A stretch of DNA of 64,000 bases from NCBI GenBank assembly GCA_965221855.1, contig CBDCSV010000007.1:558001-622000 (forward strand), read 5' to 3'. The notes beneath the pieces were generated by a model. The model was given only the letters and a program-made list of their open reading frames with translations, made no database searches and was not told where the DNA came from. This document shows, piece by piece, positions 1 to 9,388 of this stretch (its first letter is position 1; the number at the start of each line of letters is the position of its first letter). The stretch is from JAJDXO01 sp965221855 (GTDB taxonomy: Bacteria > Pseudomonadota > Alphaproteobacteria > Rhodospirillales > UBA2165). Position numbers and translations under genes: made by a program.

Positions 1-21
1 GGGTTCATCGTTGAAATATCC

Positions 22-627
22 TCAGCCGCCGGCATCGAAACACCGGGCCACCAGTTTGCGGAACGCGGCCGCCCGGTGGCTCACCGAATGCTTCCAGTCC
101 GGGTCGGCCTCGCCGAAGGTCTCGCCGTGGCCGTCGGGAACGAAGATGGGATCGTATCCGAAGCCCTTGTCCCCCCGGGGCGGGAACGTCAACGTCCCGT
201 ACACCGCGCCCTCGACGGTTTCCCTATGCCCGTCGGGCCACGCCAGCGACAGGGCGCAGGCGAAATGGGCCGTTCGGTCCGGGTTATCGCCCAGGGCCTG
301 TTCCACCTTCTTCATGGCGAGGCCGAAATCCTTGCCGGGCCCCGCCCAGCGCGCCGAATAGATGCCGGGATCGCCCCCGAGGCCGTGCACCGCGAGGCCG
401 GAATCATCGGCGAGCGCCGGCAGGTTCGCCCCCTTCGCCGAGGCCAGGGCCTTCAGTTCCGCGTTTTCCATGAAGGTCCGGCCGGTCTCGTCGGGCTCGG
501 GCAGGCCCAGTTCGCCCGCCGAAACAATGTCGGCCCCGAAGGGCGCCAGCAGCGCCCGGATTTCCGCCACCTTTCCCGGATTGTGGCTGGCGATGACCAG
601 CCGGCCGCCGTCGAACTGCCGCGCCAT
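22..627 (-). CDS. rdgB: RdgB/HAM1 family non-canonical purine NTP pyrophosphatase
   Basis: This 201-residue cytosolic enzyme hydrolyses dITP, ITP and XTP to monophosphates and keeps deaminated purines out of nucleic acid. Family motifs are visible: SHNPGK near residues 14-19 (substrate loop), ADDSG in the middle (catalytic acid region), GFGYDPIF, and a C-terminal SHRA. Length is normal for the family. The ATG lies 4 bp after the rph stop, so the two are almost certainly co-transcribed. A GAGGAT sequence overlapping its stop and an ATG at position 8 on the minus strand suggest that another gene of the operon, possibly hemW as in related genomes, starts at the window edge. Confidence 0.95.
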   Translation of the reverse strand: MARQFDGGRLVIASHNPGKVAEIRALLAPFGADIVSAGELGLPEPDETGRTFMENAELKALASAKGANLPALADDSGLAVHGLGGDPGIYSARWAGPGKDFGLAMKKVEQALGDNPDRTAHFACALSLAWPDGHRETVEGAVYGTLTFPPRGDKGFGYDPIFVPDGHGETFGEADPDWKHSVSHRAAAFRKLVARCFDAGG

Positions 628-631
628 CCCG

Positions 632-1357
632 TTATTGGGCCGCGTTTTCGATGGCCTTGCGCTGATGGGCGGCCAGTTCGCCGATGCCCTTCTTGGCCAG
701 TTCGAGCATGGCCGTCAGCTCGCTTTCCTTGAACGGGTCTTCCTCGGCGGTGCCCTGGATCTCGACGATGTCGCCGGCCCCGGTGAGGACGAAGTTGGCG
801 TCGGCCTGGGCATGGCTGTCCTCGTCATAGTCGAGATCGAGCACCGCCACGCCGTCATAGAGCCCGCACGACACGGCGGCCACCTCGCCGGTCAGCGGCA
901 CCGCCTGGATCAGGCCCAGATGCCGGACCTTCTCGAACGCCAGATGGAGCGCCACATAGGCGCCGGTGATCGACGCCGTCCGGGTGCCGCCGTCGGCCTG
1001 GATCACGTCGCAGTCGATGCGCACCTGCATCTCGCCCATGGCGGCGAGGTCGGTGACGGCGCGCAGGGACCGCCCGATCAGGCGCTGGATTTCCTGGGTC
1101 CGGCCGCCCTGCCGGCCGCGGGCCGCCTCCCGGTCGGTCCGGGTGCCGGTGGAGCGGGGCAGCATGCCGTATTCCGCGGTCACCCATCCCTTGCCCGAAT
1201 CCCGTATCCACGGCGGCACGCGCTCCTCGACGCTGGCGGTGCAGATGACGTGGGTATCGCCGAACTTGGCGAGACAGGAACCCTCGGCATGCTTGTTGAT
1301 GCCGGTTTCCAGGGCGATGGTCCGGAGTTCGTCCGGGGCCCGTCCCGATGGTCTCAT
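632..1357 (-). CDS. rph: Ribonuclease PH
   Basis: RNase PH is a phosphorolytic 3'-5' exoribonuclease that trims tRNA 3' ends. The 241-residue product starts with the family hallmark MRPSGRAPDELR and contains CTASVEERVPPW, a GWVTAEYGMLPRST block and the RDREAARGRQGGRTQEIQRL-type arginine-rich phosphate-binding region (here beginning TRTDREAARG). The frame is open 15 codons further upstream, but the start at 1357 matches the conserved N-terminus. It is the first gene of an rph-rdgB unit. An IS256-family element now ends 76 bp upstream of the start, at 1434, so its native promoter region has been split from hrcA and possibly altered. Confidence 0.95.
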   Translation of the reverse strand: MRPSGRAPDELRTIALETGINKHAEGSCLAKFGDTHVICTASVEERVPPWIRDSGKGWVTAEYGMLPRSTGTRTDREAARGRQGGRTQEIQRLIGRSLRAVTDLAAMGEMQVRIDCDVIQADGGTRTASITGAYVALHLAFEKVRHLGLIQAVPLTGEVAAVSCGLYDGVAVLDLDYDEDSHAQADANFVLTGAGDIVEIQGTAEEDPFKESELTAMLELAKKGIGELAAHQRKAIENAAQ

Positions 1358-1433
1358 GGTCGGTTTCCGCGTTGGCCGGTTGGATCGGTCGGAGCGGGAC
1401 ACTAGCCCACATTTCCCGCCGGAGTCACGGCCT

Positions 1434-2713
1434 GGTGACGTAAAAATTTATGTGTCAGTTGGGAATGGGGTACTCCCTGTGGTTTACGACAACCGCAAGA
1501 AGGATCACCCCGATGCCACAGCAAGCTGTAACGATTGAGAACCTACCACAAGCCTTTGAGGTGGTGAAGGAGATGCAAGCAGGCGGATTGGACTGGGGCG
1601 AGGGTTATCGCCCGCTTGGCCGCCAGGCGCTGGCCGAGATCATCGAGGGCCGGATGGCCGAGGCGGTGGATCGCTGGCTCGACGGCCTCGATGGCAGCGC
1701 TATGCGCGACCGGCGCAACGGCACCTACCGGCGCCGCCTGCTCAGCGAGCTCGGCGACATCGAGCTCAACGTGCCGCGCACCCGGCACTTCTGCCCGACC
1801 GAGGTTCTGAAGAGCTACGCAAGGCGCGCTCCAGAGATCGACCGCGCCATCCTGGCCGGCTTCGTGCTGGGGCTCTCGACCCGCAAGGTCGGCGAGGTCC
1901 TGCTTGCCCTGCTCGGGCGTCCGGTCTCGGCCGCGACGGTGAGCCGGGTCGCCAAGACCCTCGATCTGTCGGTCGCCGCATTCCACCGCCGGCCGCTGAA
2001 GAACGCCTACAAGGCGCTGATGCTCGACGGCGTGGTGCTGGCCTGCAAGACCGGCGCCGGCGCGCTCAGGAGGCCGGTCCTGGTGGCGCTGGGCATACGG
2101 CACGACGGCAAGAAGGAGATTATCGACTTCCAACTCGCCGCCAGCGAGAGCGCCGCGGAGTGGGAGCGCTTCCTCACCGCGTTGCACCGCCGCGGCCTCA
2201 CCGGCGAGGGCCTTGAGATGATCTGCGTTGATGGCGGCCAAGGCCTGCTCGCCGCCTTGCCGATCGTCTATCACGGCATCCCCGTTCAGAGGTGCTGGGC
2301 GCACAAAATCAGGAACATCCTCAACAAGGTCCGCGTAGCCGACCAGCAGGCCGTCAAGGCCGACGTCCACGCCGTCATGAATGCCCCCAACCGCCGCAAG
2401 GCCGAGACCGCCGCCCGCCGCTTCGCCGACGCCTGGGAAGATACCTACCCCAAGGCCGTCGCCTGCCTGCGCAACGACCTCGACGACCTGCTCACCTGCT
2501 TCCGCTACAAGGACCTCGCCGAGCGAAAGCAGGTCAGGACCACCAATGCCATCGAACGGAGGTTCCGCGAGGTTCGCAGACGAACCCGGCCCATGGGAAC
2601 CTTCAAGGATAAAACCTCAATGGACCGCATCCTCTTCGCGGTCTTCATTCACGAAAACAAGTCTCAGGGAATCAGTACCCCAGTCTCCCTGACACATAAC
2701 TCTTGACGTTACC
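1434..2713 (+). mobile_element. IS256-family insertion sequence, copy 1 (1280 bp)
   Basis: The element is bounded by imperfect inverted repeats. The left end begins GGTGACGT and the right end is ACGTTACC; both arms share an ATGTGTCAG core followed by GGGGTACT further in. It is flanked by a perfect 8-bp target duplication CACGGCCT at 1426-1433 and 2714-2721, which fits IS256-family transposition. It carries one transposase gene. It lies in the divergent control region between rph and hrcA. A second copy of the same length occurs at 38618-39897. The only difference I noticed is one base (T at 1505, G at 38689), so transposition was recent. Confidence 0.93.
1513..2706 (+). CDS. IS256-family (Mutator-type) transposase, copy 1
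   Basis: The product is a 397-residue DDE transposase. Probable catalytic residues are D172 in LMLDGVV, D240 in MICVDGGQG and E348 in TTNAIERRF. The family C-x2-H signature is at C261/H264 in RCWAHKIRNI. The start at 1513 is chosen because AAGAAGGA sits just upstream; the open frame extends further 5' to 1450, but that stretch includes the terminal repeat. The reading frame is intact, so the element is probably active. The protein from 1513 onward is the same as in the second copy. Confidence 0.93.
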   Translation: MPQQAVTIENLPQAFEVVKEMQAGGLDWGEGYRPLGRQALAEIIEGRMAEAVDRWLDGLDGSAMRDRRNGTYRRRLLSELGDIELNVPRTRHFCPTEVLKSYARRAPEIDRAILAGFVLGLSTRKVGEVLLALLGRPVSAATVSRVAKTLDLSVAAFHRRPLKNAYKALMLDGVVLACKTGAGALRRPVLVALGIRHDGKKEIIDFQLAASESAAEWERFLTALHRRGLTGEGLEMICVDGGQGLLAALPIVYHGIPVQRCWAHKIRNILNKVRVADQQAVKADVHAVMNAPNRRKAETAARRFADAWEDTYPKAVACLRNDLDDLLTCFRYKDLAERKQVRTTNAIERRFREVRRRTRPMGTFKDKTSMDRILFAVFIHENKSQGISTPVSLTHNS

Positions 2714-2728
2714 CACGGCCTTCGTCGG

Positions 2729-2757
2729 TTGACGCCCGGGGGCGGCGGACATAGATT
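2729..2757 (+). promoter_or_regulatory. Probable sigma70-type promoter of hrcA-grpE
   Basis: TTGACG at 2729-2734 and TAGATT at 2752-2757 are separated by 17 bp. They lie 51 bp before the hrcA start and only 16 bp inside the right edge of the IS256-family element. The core promoter therefore survives the insertion, but anything upstream of it has been replaced. I saw no CIRCE-type (TTAGCACTC-N9-GAGTGCTAA) palindrome here. Confidence 0.5.
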
Positions 2758-2807
2758 TCCGGCGGCCCCAACCGAGGGGCCGGACGAGACCAAGCCCAAG
2801 CAAGCAC

Positions 2808-3869
2808 ATGAGCCGACCCGACACCAAACGCCCGACGCTGACCGAACTCAACGACCGGTCCCGCGAGGTATTCCGGCTGATCGTCGATGAATTCGTCGAG
2901 ACCGGCGAGCCCATCGGCTCGCGGACCCTGTCCCAGCGCCTGACGGCCGGGCTGTCCCCGGCGACGATCCGCAACGTCATGGCGGACCTGGAGGAGGCGG
3001 GCCTGTTGTACTCGCCCCACACCTCGGCCGGGCGCCTGCCGACGGACGCTGGCTTGCGCATGTTCGTCGACGGCCTGCTCGAGGTCGGCAACCTGGCGAG
3101 CGAGGAGCGGCGCGACATCGAGCGCCGCCTGGCGGGGAGCGGCAAGAGCATCGAACAGATGCTGGAGGAGGCGTCCGCGACCCTCTCCGGGCTGTCCCAC
3201 TGCGCCGGCATGGTTCTGGCGCCGAAGACCGAATCGCCCCTCAAGCATATCGAATTCGTGCCCCTGAGCCCGGGCCGCGCCCTGGTGGTCATGGTGACGG
3301 CGGAGGGCATCGTCGAGAACCGGCTGATCGAGGTGCCGGCGGATATTCCCGCATCGGCCCTGACCGAGGCCGGCAACTTCCTCGCCGCCCGGTTCGTCGG
3401 CAAGACCCTCACCGAGGTCCGCCGCTCCATCGACGCGGAACTGACCGCCAACCGGGCGCACCTCGACAGCCTGGCGGCAAAGGTGGTGGAGGCCGGCGTC
3501 GCCACCTGGGCCGGCGGCGAGAGCGGCGGAAGCCTGATCATCCGCGGTCAGGCGCACCTCCTGGACGACGTGACGGCGCTCGCCGACCTGGAGCACATCC
3601 GCGCCCTGTTCGCGGCGCTGGAAACCGAGGAAATGATGCTCCGCATCCTGGATCTCGCCGAGGGCGGCGAGGGGGTGCGGATATTCATCGGCGCCGACAA
3701 CGACCTGTTCTCCCTGTCGGGCTGTTCGTTCATCGTCGCGCCCTATCATTCCAGCCAGCAGCAGCTTGTGGGGGCGATCGGCGTCATCGGCCCGACGCGG
3801 ATGAACTATGCGCGCATAATTCCCATGGTGGACTACACCGCCAAACTCATCGGCGACGCCATGGGCTGA
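2808..3869 (+). CDS. hrcA: Heat-inducible transcription repressor HrcA
   Basis: HrcA binds CIRCE operators and represses chaperonin genes. The 353-residue protein has the N-terminal winged helix (LTELNDRSREVFRLIVDEFV, then GEPIGSRTLSQRL and SPATIRNVMADLEEAGLL). It continues with the conserved SPHTSAGRLPTD block and a C-terminal GAF-like dimerisation region ending VGAIGVIGPTRMNYARIIP. grpE follows 18 bp later, the usual alphaproteobacterial hrcA-grpE pair. The IS256-family copy ends 94 bp upstream, so expression may differ from the ancestral state. Confidence 0.96.
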   Translation: MSRPDTKRPTLTELNDRSREVFRLIVDEFVETGEPIGSRTLSQRLTAGLSPATIRNVMADLEEAGLLYSPHTSAGRLPTDAGLRMFVDGLLEVGNLASEERRDIERRLAGSGKSIEQMLEEASATLSGLSHCAGMVLAPKTESPLKHIEFVPLSPGRALVVMVTAEGIVENRLIEVPADIPASALTEAGNFLAARFVGKTLTEVRRSIDAELTANRAHLDSLAAKVVEAGVATWAGGESGGSLIIRGQAHLLDDVTALADLEHIRALFAALETEEMMLRILDLAEGGEGVRIFIGADNDLFSLSGCSFIVAPYHSSQQQLVGAIGVIGPTRMNYARIIPMVDYTAKLIGDAMG

Positions 3870-3887
3870 TCAGGAAACGGAACCGGA

Positions 3888-4676
3888 ATGAACGACCAGA
3901 AAAACCGAAACGGCAACGGCGAAGACCGCGCCGAAGAGGCCCCTGCGGAAGAGGGCGCCGAAGGACCGACGGACGACATCCGGGACGATGCGCCGGCGGA
4001 GGCGGAGCCGGCCGGGGAAGAGGAGGCGCCAGAGAGCGATGCGCCAGGGAGCGATGTGCATGAGAGCGATGCGCCGCCGACCTACGAGGAGCTTCTCTCC
4101 GATGTCGCCTCGCTGAAGGACCAGCTGCTGCGGGCGCTGGCCGAGACCGAGAACGTCCGCCGCCGGGCCGAGCGCGACAAGGCGGACCTGTCGAAATACG
4201 CGGTGGCCAACTTCGCCCGCGAGGTTCTGGGCGTCGCCGACAACCTCCGCCGGGCCGTCGACGCGGTCGACGAGGACAGGATGGAGGGCGACGAGGACCT
4301 GAAGAACCTCCATGTGGGCATCGAAATGACCCAAAAGGCCCTGGAGGCGTCCTGCGAGCGGTTCGGCATCAGGCCCATCGAGGCCATGGGCGAGAAGTTC
4401 GATCACAATTTCCATCAGGCCATGTTCGAGGTCGAGGACCCCGACCAGCCGGAAGGCGTCGTCGTCCAGGAAATCCAGACCGGCTACATGATCCACGATC
4501 GGCTGCTGCGCCCGTCCATGGTCGGCGTCTCCAAGGGCGGGCCGAAACCGGAAGCCGAACCGGAGGCGGCCGGGGAAGAACCGGATGGCGGCGACGGGAA
4601 GCAGTCCGGCGTCGCCGATGAGGAAGGCGCCAAGGAAGACGCCGGCGACGCGGCAGGCGCCGGCAAGGAGCCGTAA
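3888..4676 (+). CDS. grpE: Nucleotide exchange factor GrpE
   Basis: GrpE is the nucleotide exchange factor for DnaK. At 262 residues it is longer than the usual ~200. The extra length is a very acidic, low-complexity N-terminus of about 60 residues (E/A/P-rich with repeated SDAP-type units) and an acidic Gly/Glu-rich C-terminus. The core has the coiled-coil dimerisation segment (LKDQLLRALAETENVRRRAER) and the beta domain signature NFHQAMFEVED followed by VVQEIQTGYMIHDRLLRPSMV. The gene follows hrcA and precedes a separate heat-shock promoter for dnaK. Confidence 0.95.
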   Translation: MNDQKNRNGNGEDRAEEAPAEEGAEGPTDDIRDDAPAEAEPAGEEEAPESDAPGSDVHESDAPPTYEELLSDVASLKDQLLRALAETENVRRRAERDKADLSKYAVANFAREVLGVADNLRRAVDAVDEDRMEGDEDLKNLHVGIEMTQKALEASCERFGIRPIEAMGEKFDHNFHQAMFEVEDPDQPEGVVVQEIQTGYMIHDRLLRPSMVGVSKGGPKPEAEPEAAGEEPDGGDGKQSGVADEEGAKEDAGDAAGAGKEP

Positions 4677-4725
4677 GGCCCCGAAAAGGACTCGTTTCGG
4701 GCCGAAAAAATGCGGCGGCCCCTCA

Positions 4726-4754
4726 CTTGCGCGGGCTATACCGCCGCCTTATAT
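4726..4754 (+). promoter_or_regulatory. RpoH (sigma32)-type heat-shock promoter of dnaK
   Basis: CTTG at 4726-4729 and CTTATAT at 4748-4754 are separated by 18 bp. This matches the known alphaproteobacterial RpoH consensus CTTG-N17/18-CYTATNT. The site is about 115 bp upstream of the dnaK start, in a gap of about 190 bp after grpE. It implies heat induction of dnaK-dnaJ independent of hrcA-grpE. Confidence 0.75.
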
Positions 4755-4869
4755 ATCCCCGGCAATTTTGTTGACATGTTCCCGTCAAGGTCCGTCAGGG
4801 CCCGGGAACGGGGTAAGACCGGCGGCGCCGGAAGGGCCGCGGGTTCTGTTGCTAACGTAAGAGGGCGGA

Positions 4870-6828
<1,959 letters not shown>

Positions 6829-6859
6829 CCGGGTTCGCGGGTTGAAAGTTACCGGGTGG

Positions 6860-6889
6860 GCCCGGGCGTCCGGGAAACCGCGCCCGGGC
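6860..6889 (+). promoter_or_regulatory. Intercistronic hairpin between dnaK and dnaJ
   Basis: A perfect 9-bp GC stem (GCCCGGGCG at 6860-6868 pairing with CGCCCGGGC at 6881-6889, 12-nt loop) lies in the 117-bp gap. No T-run follows, so it is unlikely to be a full terminator. It may protect the dnaK message or reduce dnaJ expression relative to dnaK. The role is inferred. Confidence 0.45.
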
Positions 6890-6945
6890 GCCATTTCGGG
6901 CCCCGAACCGCGAGGGGGCCGCAATTTGGGGTAAGTGCCTGAGCG

Positions 6946-8088
6946 ATGGCCAAGAACGACTATTACGCGACCCTGGGTGTCGACCGGAACGCCAGCGCCG
7001 GCGACATCAAGAAGGCCTATCGCAATCTGGCCATGAAGTATCACCCCGACCGGAATCAGGGCGACGACGAGGCCGAGCGGAAGTTCAAGGAACTCAACGA
7101 AGCCAACGACGTCCTGTCGGACGAACAGAAGCGCGCGGCCTACGATCAATACGGCCACGCGGCGTTCGAGCAGGGCGGGCCCGGCGGCTTCGGAGAGGGC
7201 GGTTTCGGCGAAGGGTTCGGCGCCGGGTTCGCCGATATCTTCGATGAAATGTTCGGCGATTTCATGGGCGGCGGACGCCGGGCCGGCCGCGCGTCGGGCC
7301 GCGGCGCCGATCTCCGCTACAACATGGAAATCTCCATGACCGAGGCGTTCTCGGGATCGAAACCCAATATCCGGGTGCCGACCTCCATCCAGTGCGACTC
7401 GTGCAGCGGCACCGGCTCGGCCGGCGGCAAGGCGCCGGACACCTGTCCGTCGTGCCAGGGCCACGGCAAGATCCGCGCCCAGCAGGGCTTCTTTACCATC
7501 GAGCGCACCTGTCCGACCTGTCAGGGACAGGGCCAGGTCATTTCCGAAGCGTGCACCGGTTGCGGCGGGTCCGGCCGCACGGGCCGCGAAAAGACCCTCT
7601 CGGTCAACATTCCGGCGGGCGTCGAGGACGGCACCCGCATCCGTCTGGCGGGCGAAGGCGAGGCGGGCCTGCGCGGCGCGCCGTCGGGCGATCTCTACAT
7701 CTTCATCTCCGTCGCGCCCCACCACATTTTCCAGCGGGACGGCGCCAACATCCATTGCAAGGTGCCGATCCCGGTGACCACGGCGGCGCTGGGGGGCCAC
7801 ATCGAGGTGCCGACGGTCGACGGCGGGCGGGCGAAGATCACCATCCCGGCGGGCACCCAGCCCGGCCACCAGTTCCGGCTCAAGGGCAAGGGCATGTCCG
7901 TTCTGCGCAGCCGCGAGCGGGGCGACATGTTCGTGCAGGCTTCGGTCGAGACCCCGGTGAATCTGACCAGGAAGCAGAAGGAACTGCTGCGGGAGTTCGA
8001 ATCCGCCGGCAGGAAGGCGGACAACAACCCGGAATCGGACGGCTTCTTCACCAAGGTCAAGGAAATCTGGGAAGACCTGAAAGAGTAA
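6946..8088 (+). CDS. dnaJ: Molecular chaperone DnaJ (Hsp40)
   Basis: DnaJ is the co-chaperone that stimulates DnaK ATPase and delivers substrates. The 380-residue type I protein has an N-terminal J domain (DYYATLGVDRNAS with the HPD tripeptide in KYHPDRNQ), a Gly/Phe-rich linker, and four CxxCxGxG zinc-finger repeats (CDSCSGTG, CPSCQGHG, CPTCQGQG, CTGCGGSG). C-terminal substrate-binding domains follow. It is downstream of dnaK and upstream of dapB, a common alphaproteobacterial order. Confidence 0.98.
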   Translation: MAKNDYYATLGVDRNASAGDIKKAYRNLAMKYHPDRNQGDDEAERKFKELNEANDVLSDEQKRAAYDQYGHAAFEQGGPGGFGEGGFGEGFGAGFADIFDEMFGDFMGGGRRAGRASGRGADLRYNMEISMTEAFSGSKPNIRVPTSIQCDSCSGTGSAGGKAPDTCPSCQGHGKIRAQQGFFTIERTCPTCQGQGQVISEACTGCGGSGRTGREKTLSVNIPAGVEDGTRIRLAGEGEAGLRGAPSGDLYIFISVAPHHIFQRDGANIHCKVPIPVTTAALGGHIEVPTVDGGRAKITIPAGTQPGHQFRLKGKGMSVLRSRERGDMFVQASVETPVNLTRKQKELLREFESAGRKADNNPESDGFFTKVKEIWEDLKE

Positions 8089-8133
8089 GGTTGCTATAAC
8101 GCCCGTCGAATTTTCTCGGCGAGGGCAGGAATC

Positions 8134-8937
8134 ATGAAAATCGGCGTCGTTGGCTGCACCGGCCGGATGGGCCGGATGGTGGTGGCCGAAATCACCGGAA
8201 CCGGCGGCTGCGAACTGGCCGGCGGAACGGAATCCGCCGGGCACCCGATGCTGGGCGAGGACGTATCGGCAATCGCCGGTCTGGCGGCCTCCGGGCTGAA
8301 GGTTTCCGGCGACGCGGCGGCGCTGTTTTCGGCGTCGGACGCGGTGATCGACTTCACCGTCCCGGAAGCGACCCTGCATCACGCCGGCCTGGCCGCCGGG
8401 TCCTCGACCGCGCTGGTGGCCGGCACCACCGGCATGGACGACGAACAGCTCTCCGCCTTGGGCCGGGCGGCGGAACGCGCGCCCATTGTGCTCGCGCCCA
8501 ATTTCTCGGCCGGCGTCAACCTGCTGCTCGGCCTCACCGAACAGGTGGCGGGCGTGCTCGGCGAGGATTTCGATATCGAGATCGTCGAGATGCACCACAA
8601 GCACAAGGTGGACGCGCCGTCGGGCACCGCGCTGGGTTTGGGCGAGGCGGCCGCCAGGGGCCGCGGCGTCGGCCTGAGCCAGGTGGCGGACCGGGGCCGG
8701 GACGGCATCACCGGCGAGCGGGAGCCCGGCCGGATCGGCTTTGCTTCCCTCAGGGGCGGCGACGTGGTCGGCGAGCATACGGTGGTGTTCGCCGGCGCCG
8801 GCGAGCGCATCGAGCTCACCCACAAGGCGGCGTCGCGGGTCATCTTCGCCCGGGGCGCGGTTCGCGCGGCCCTGTGGACCGAGGGCCGGCCCGCCGGGCT
8901 CTATTCCATGATGGACGTGCTGGGGTTCGGGGGGTAG
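8134..8937 (+). CDS. dapB: 4-hydroxy-tetrahydrodipicolinate reductase
   Basis: DapB reduces 4-hydroxy-tetrahydrodipicolinate with NAD(P)H in diaminopimelate and lysine synthesis. The 267-residue protein begins with the dinucleotide-binding motif GVVGCTGRMGRMV. It contains the family signature EIVEMHHKHKVDAPSGTAL-type block (catalytic His-His and Lys, Ser-Gly-Thr) and ends with the conserved LYSMMDVLGF. AGGAATC precedes the ATG. The 45-bp spacing from dnaJ suggests read-through from the dnaK operon, although a separate promoter is possible. Confidence 0.97.
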   Translation: MKIGVVGCTGRMGRMVVAEITGTGGCELAGGTESAGHPMLGEDVSAIAGLAASGLKVSGDAAALFSASDAVIDFTVPEATLHHAGLAAGSSTALVAGTTGMDDEQLSALGRAAERAPIVLAPNFSAGVNLLLGLTEQVAGVLGEDFDIEIVEMHHKHKVDAPSGTALGLGEAAARGRGVGLSQVADRGRDGITGEREPGRIGFASLRGGDVVGEHTVVFAGAGERIELTHKAASRVIFARGAVRAALWTEGRPAGLYSMMDVLGFGG

Positions 8938-9388
8938 GCCCCATTCTAGCCTCCAATTGCTTGTTGGCATGGTCAGGCTTGAGTTGTTAGTTTCTCCTTA
9001 CATATTGACAATTGGCCCACGTACTAGCTTTGAAACGCTAGTTTGAAGGGAATCAATGGTGTAGGATTGGCGACGATGGGACCGTCTGCAAAAAATGACA
9101 CATCAAATTTTGTGAGTTCGGTAGGAAAATACCCCAATCGAATCAGGGCCAGGAATCGTGAATGGCCTAGCTCGTTTGATGGCGACTCCCCGTTTTCGGG
9201 AGTAGTGACGATTGATCCGGCATGCGTACTTGATGCCTGGACGTCTGTAAGCCGAAATACTTGGGCGATGGAAGTAAGCACCCTTCCCGTGTTAATGCAT
9301 TCGGCGCTTATCGAGACACTCCGGAAAAGTAAGTTAGTTGCCGAACGATAATGAAGTTGAGCAAGAAGTCCTGGCGTCTGGCGAGGAT
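8938..9388. other. Low-GC intergenic segment before ISAs1 element
   Basis: About 450 bp between dapB and the ISAs1-type element is clearly richer in A+T than the flanking genes. It contains a small hairpin (ACTAGC at 9023-9028 with GCTAGT at 9037-9042). Open frames occur on both strands (about 9043-9351 plus with a TTG start, 9024-9281 minus), but neither looks like a known protein nor has a convincing ribosome site. It may be the remnant of an older insertion. Confidence 0.4.

Noticed and set aside
1..8. Start of another minus-strand gene at the window edge (ATG at 6-8)
   Set aside because: Only three codons are present. hemW is plausible from synteny but cannot be supported by this sequence.
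1450..1512. N-terminal extension of the IS256-family transposase frame
   Set aside because: It includes part of the element end and lacks a ribosome site, while ATG 1513 has AAGAAGGA upstream; the same applies to copy 2.
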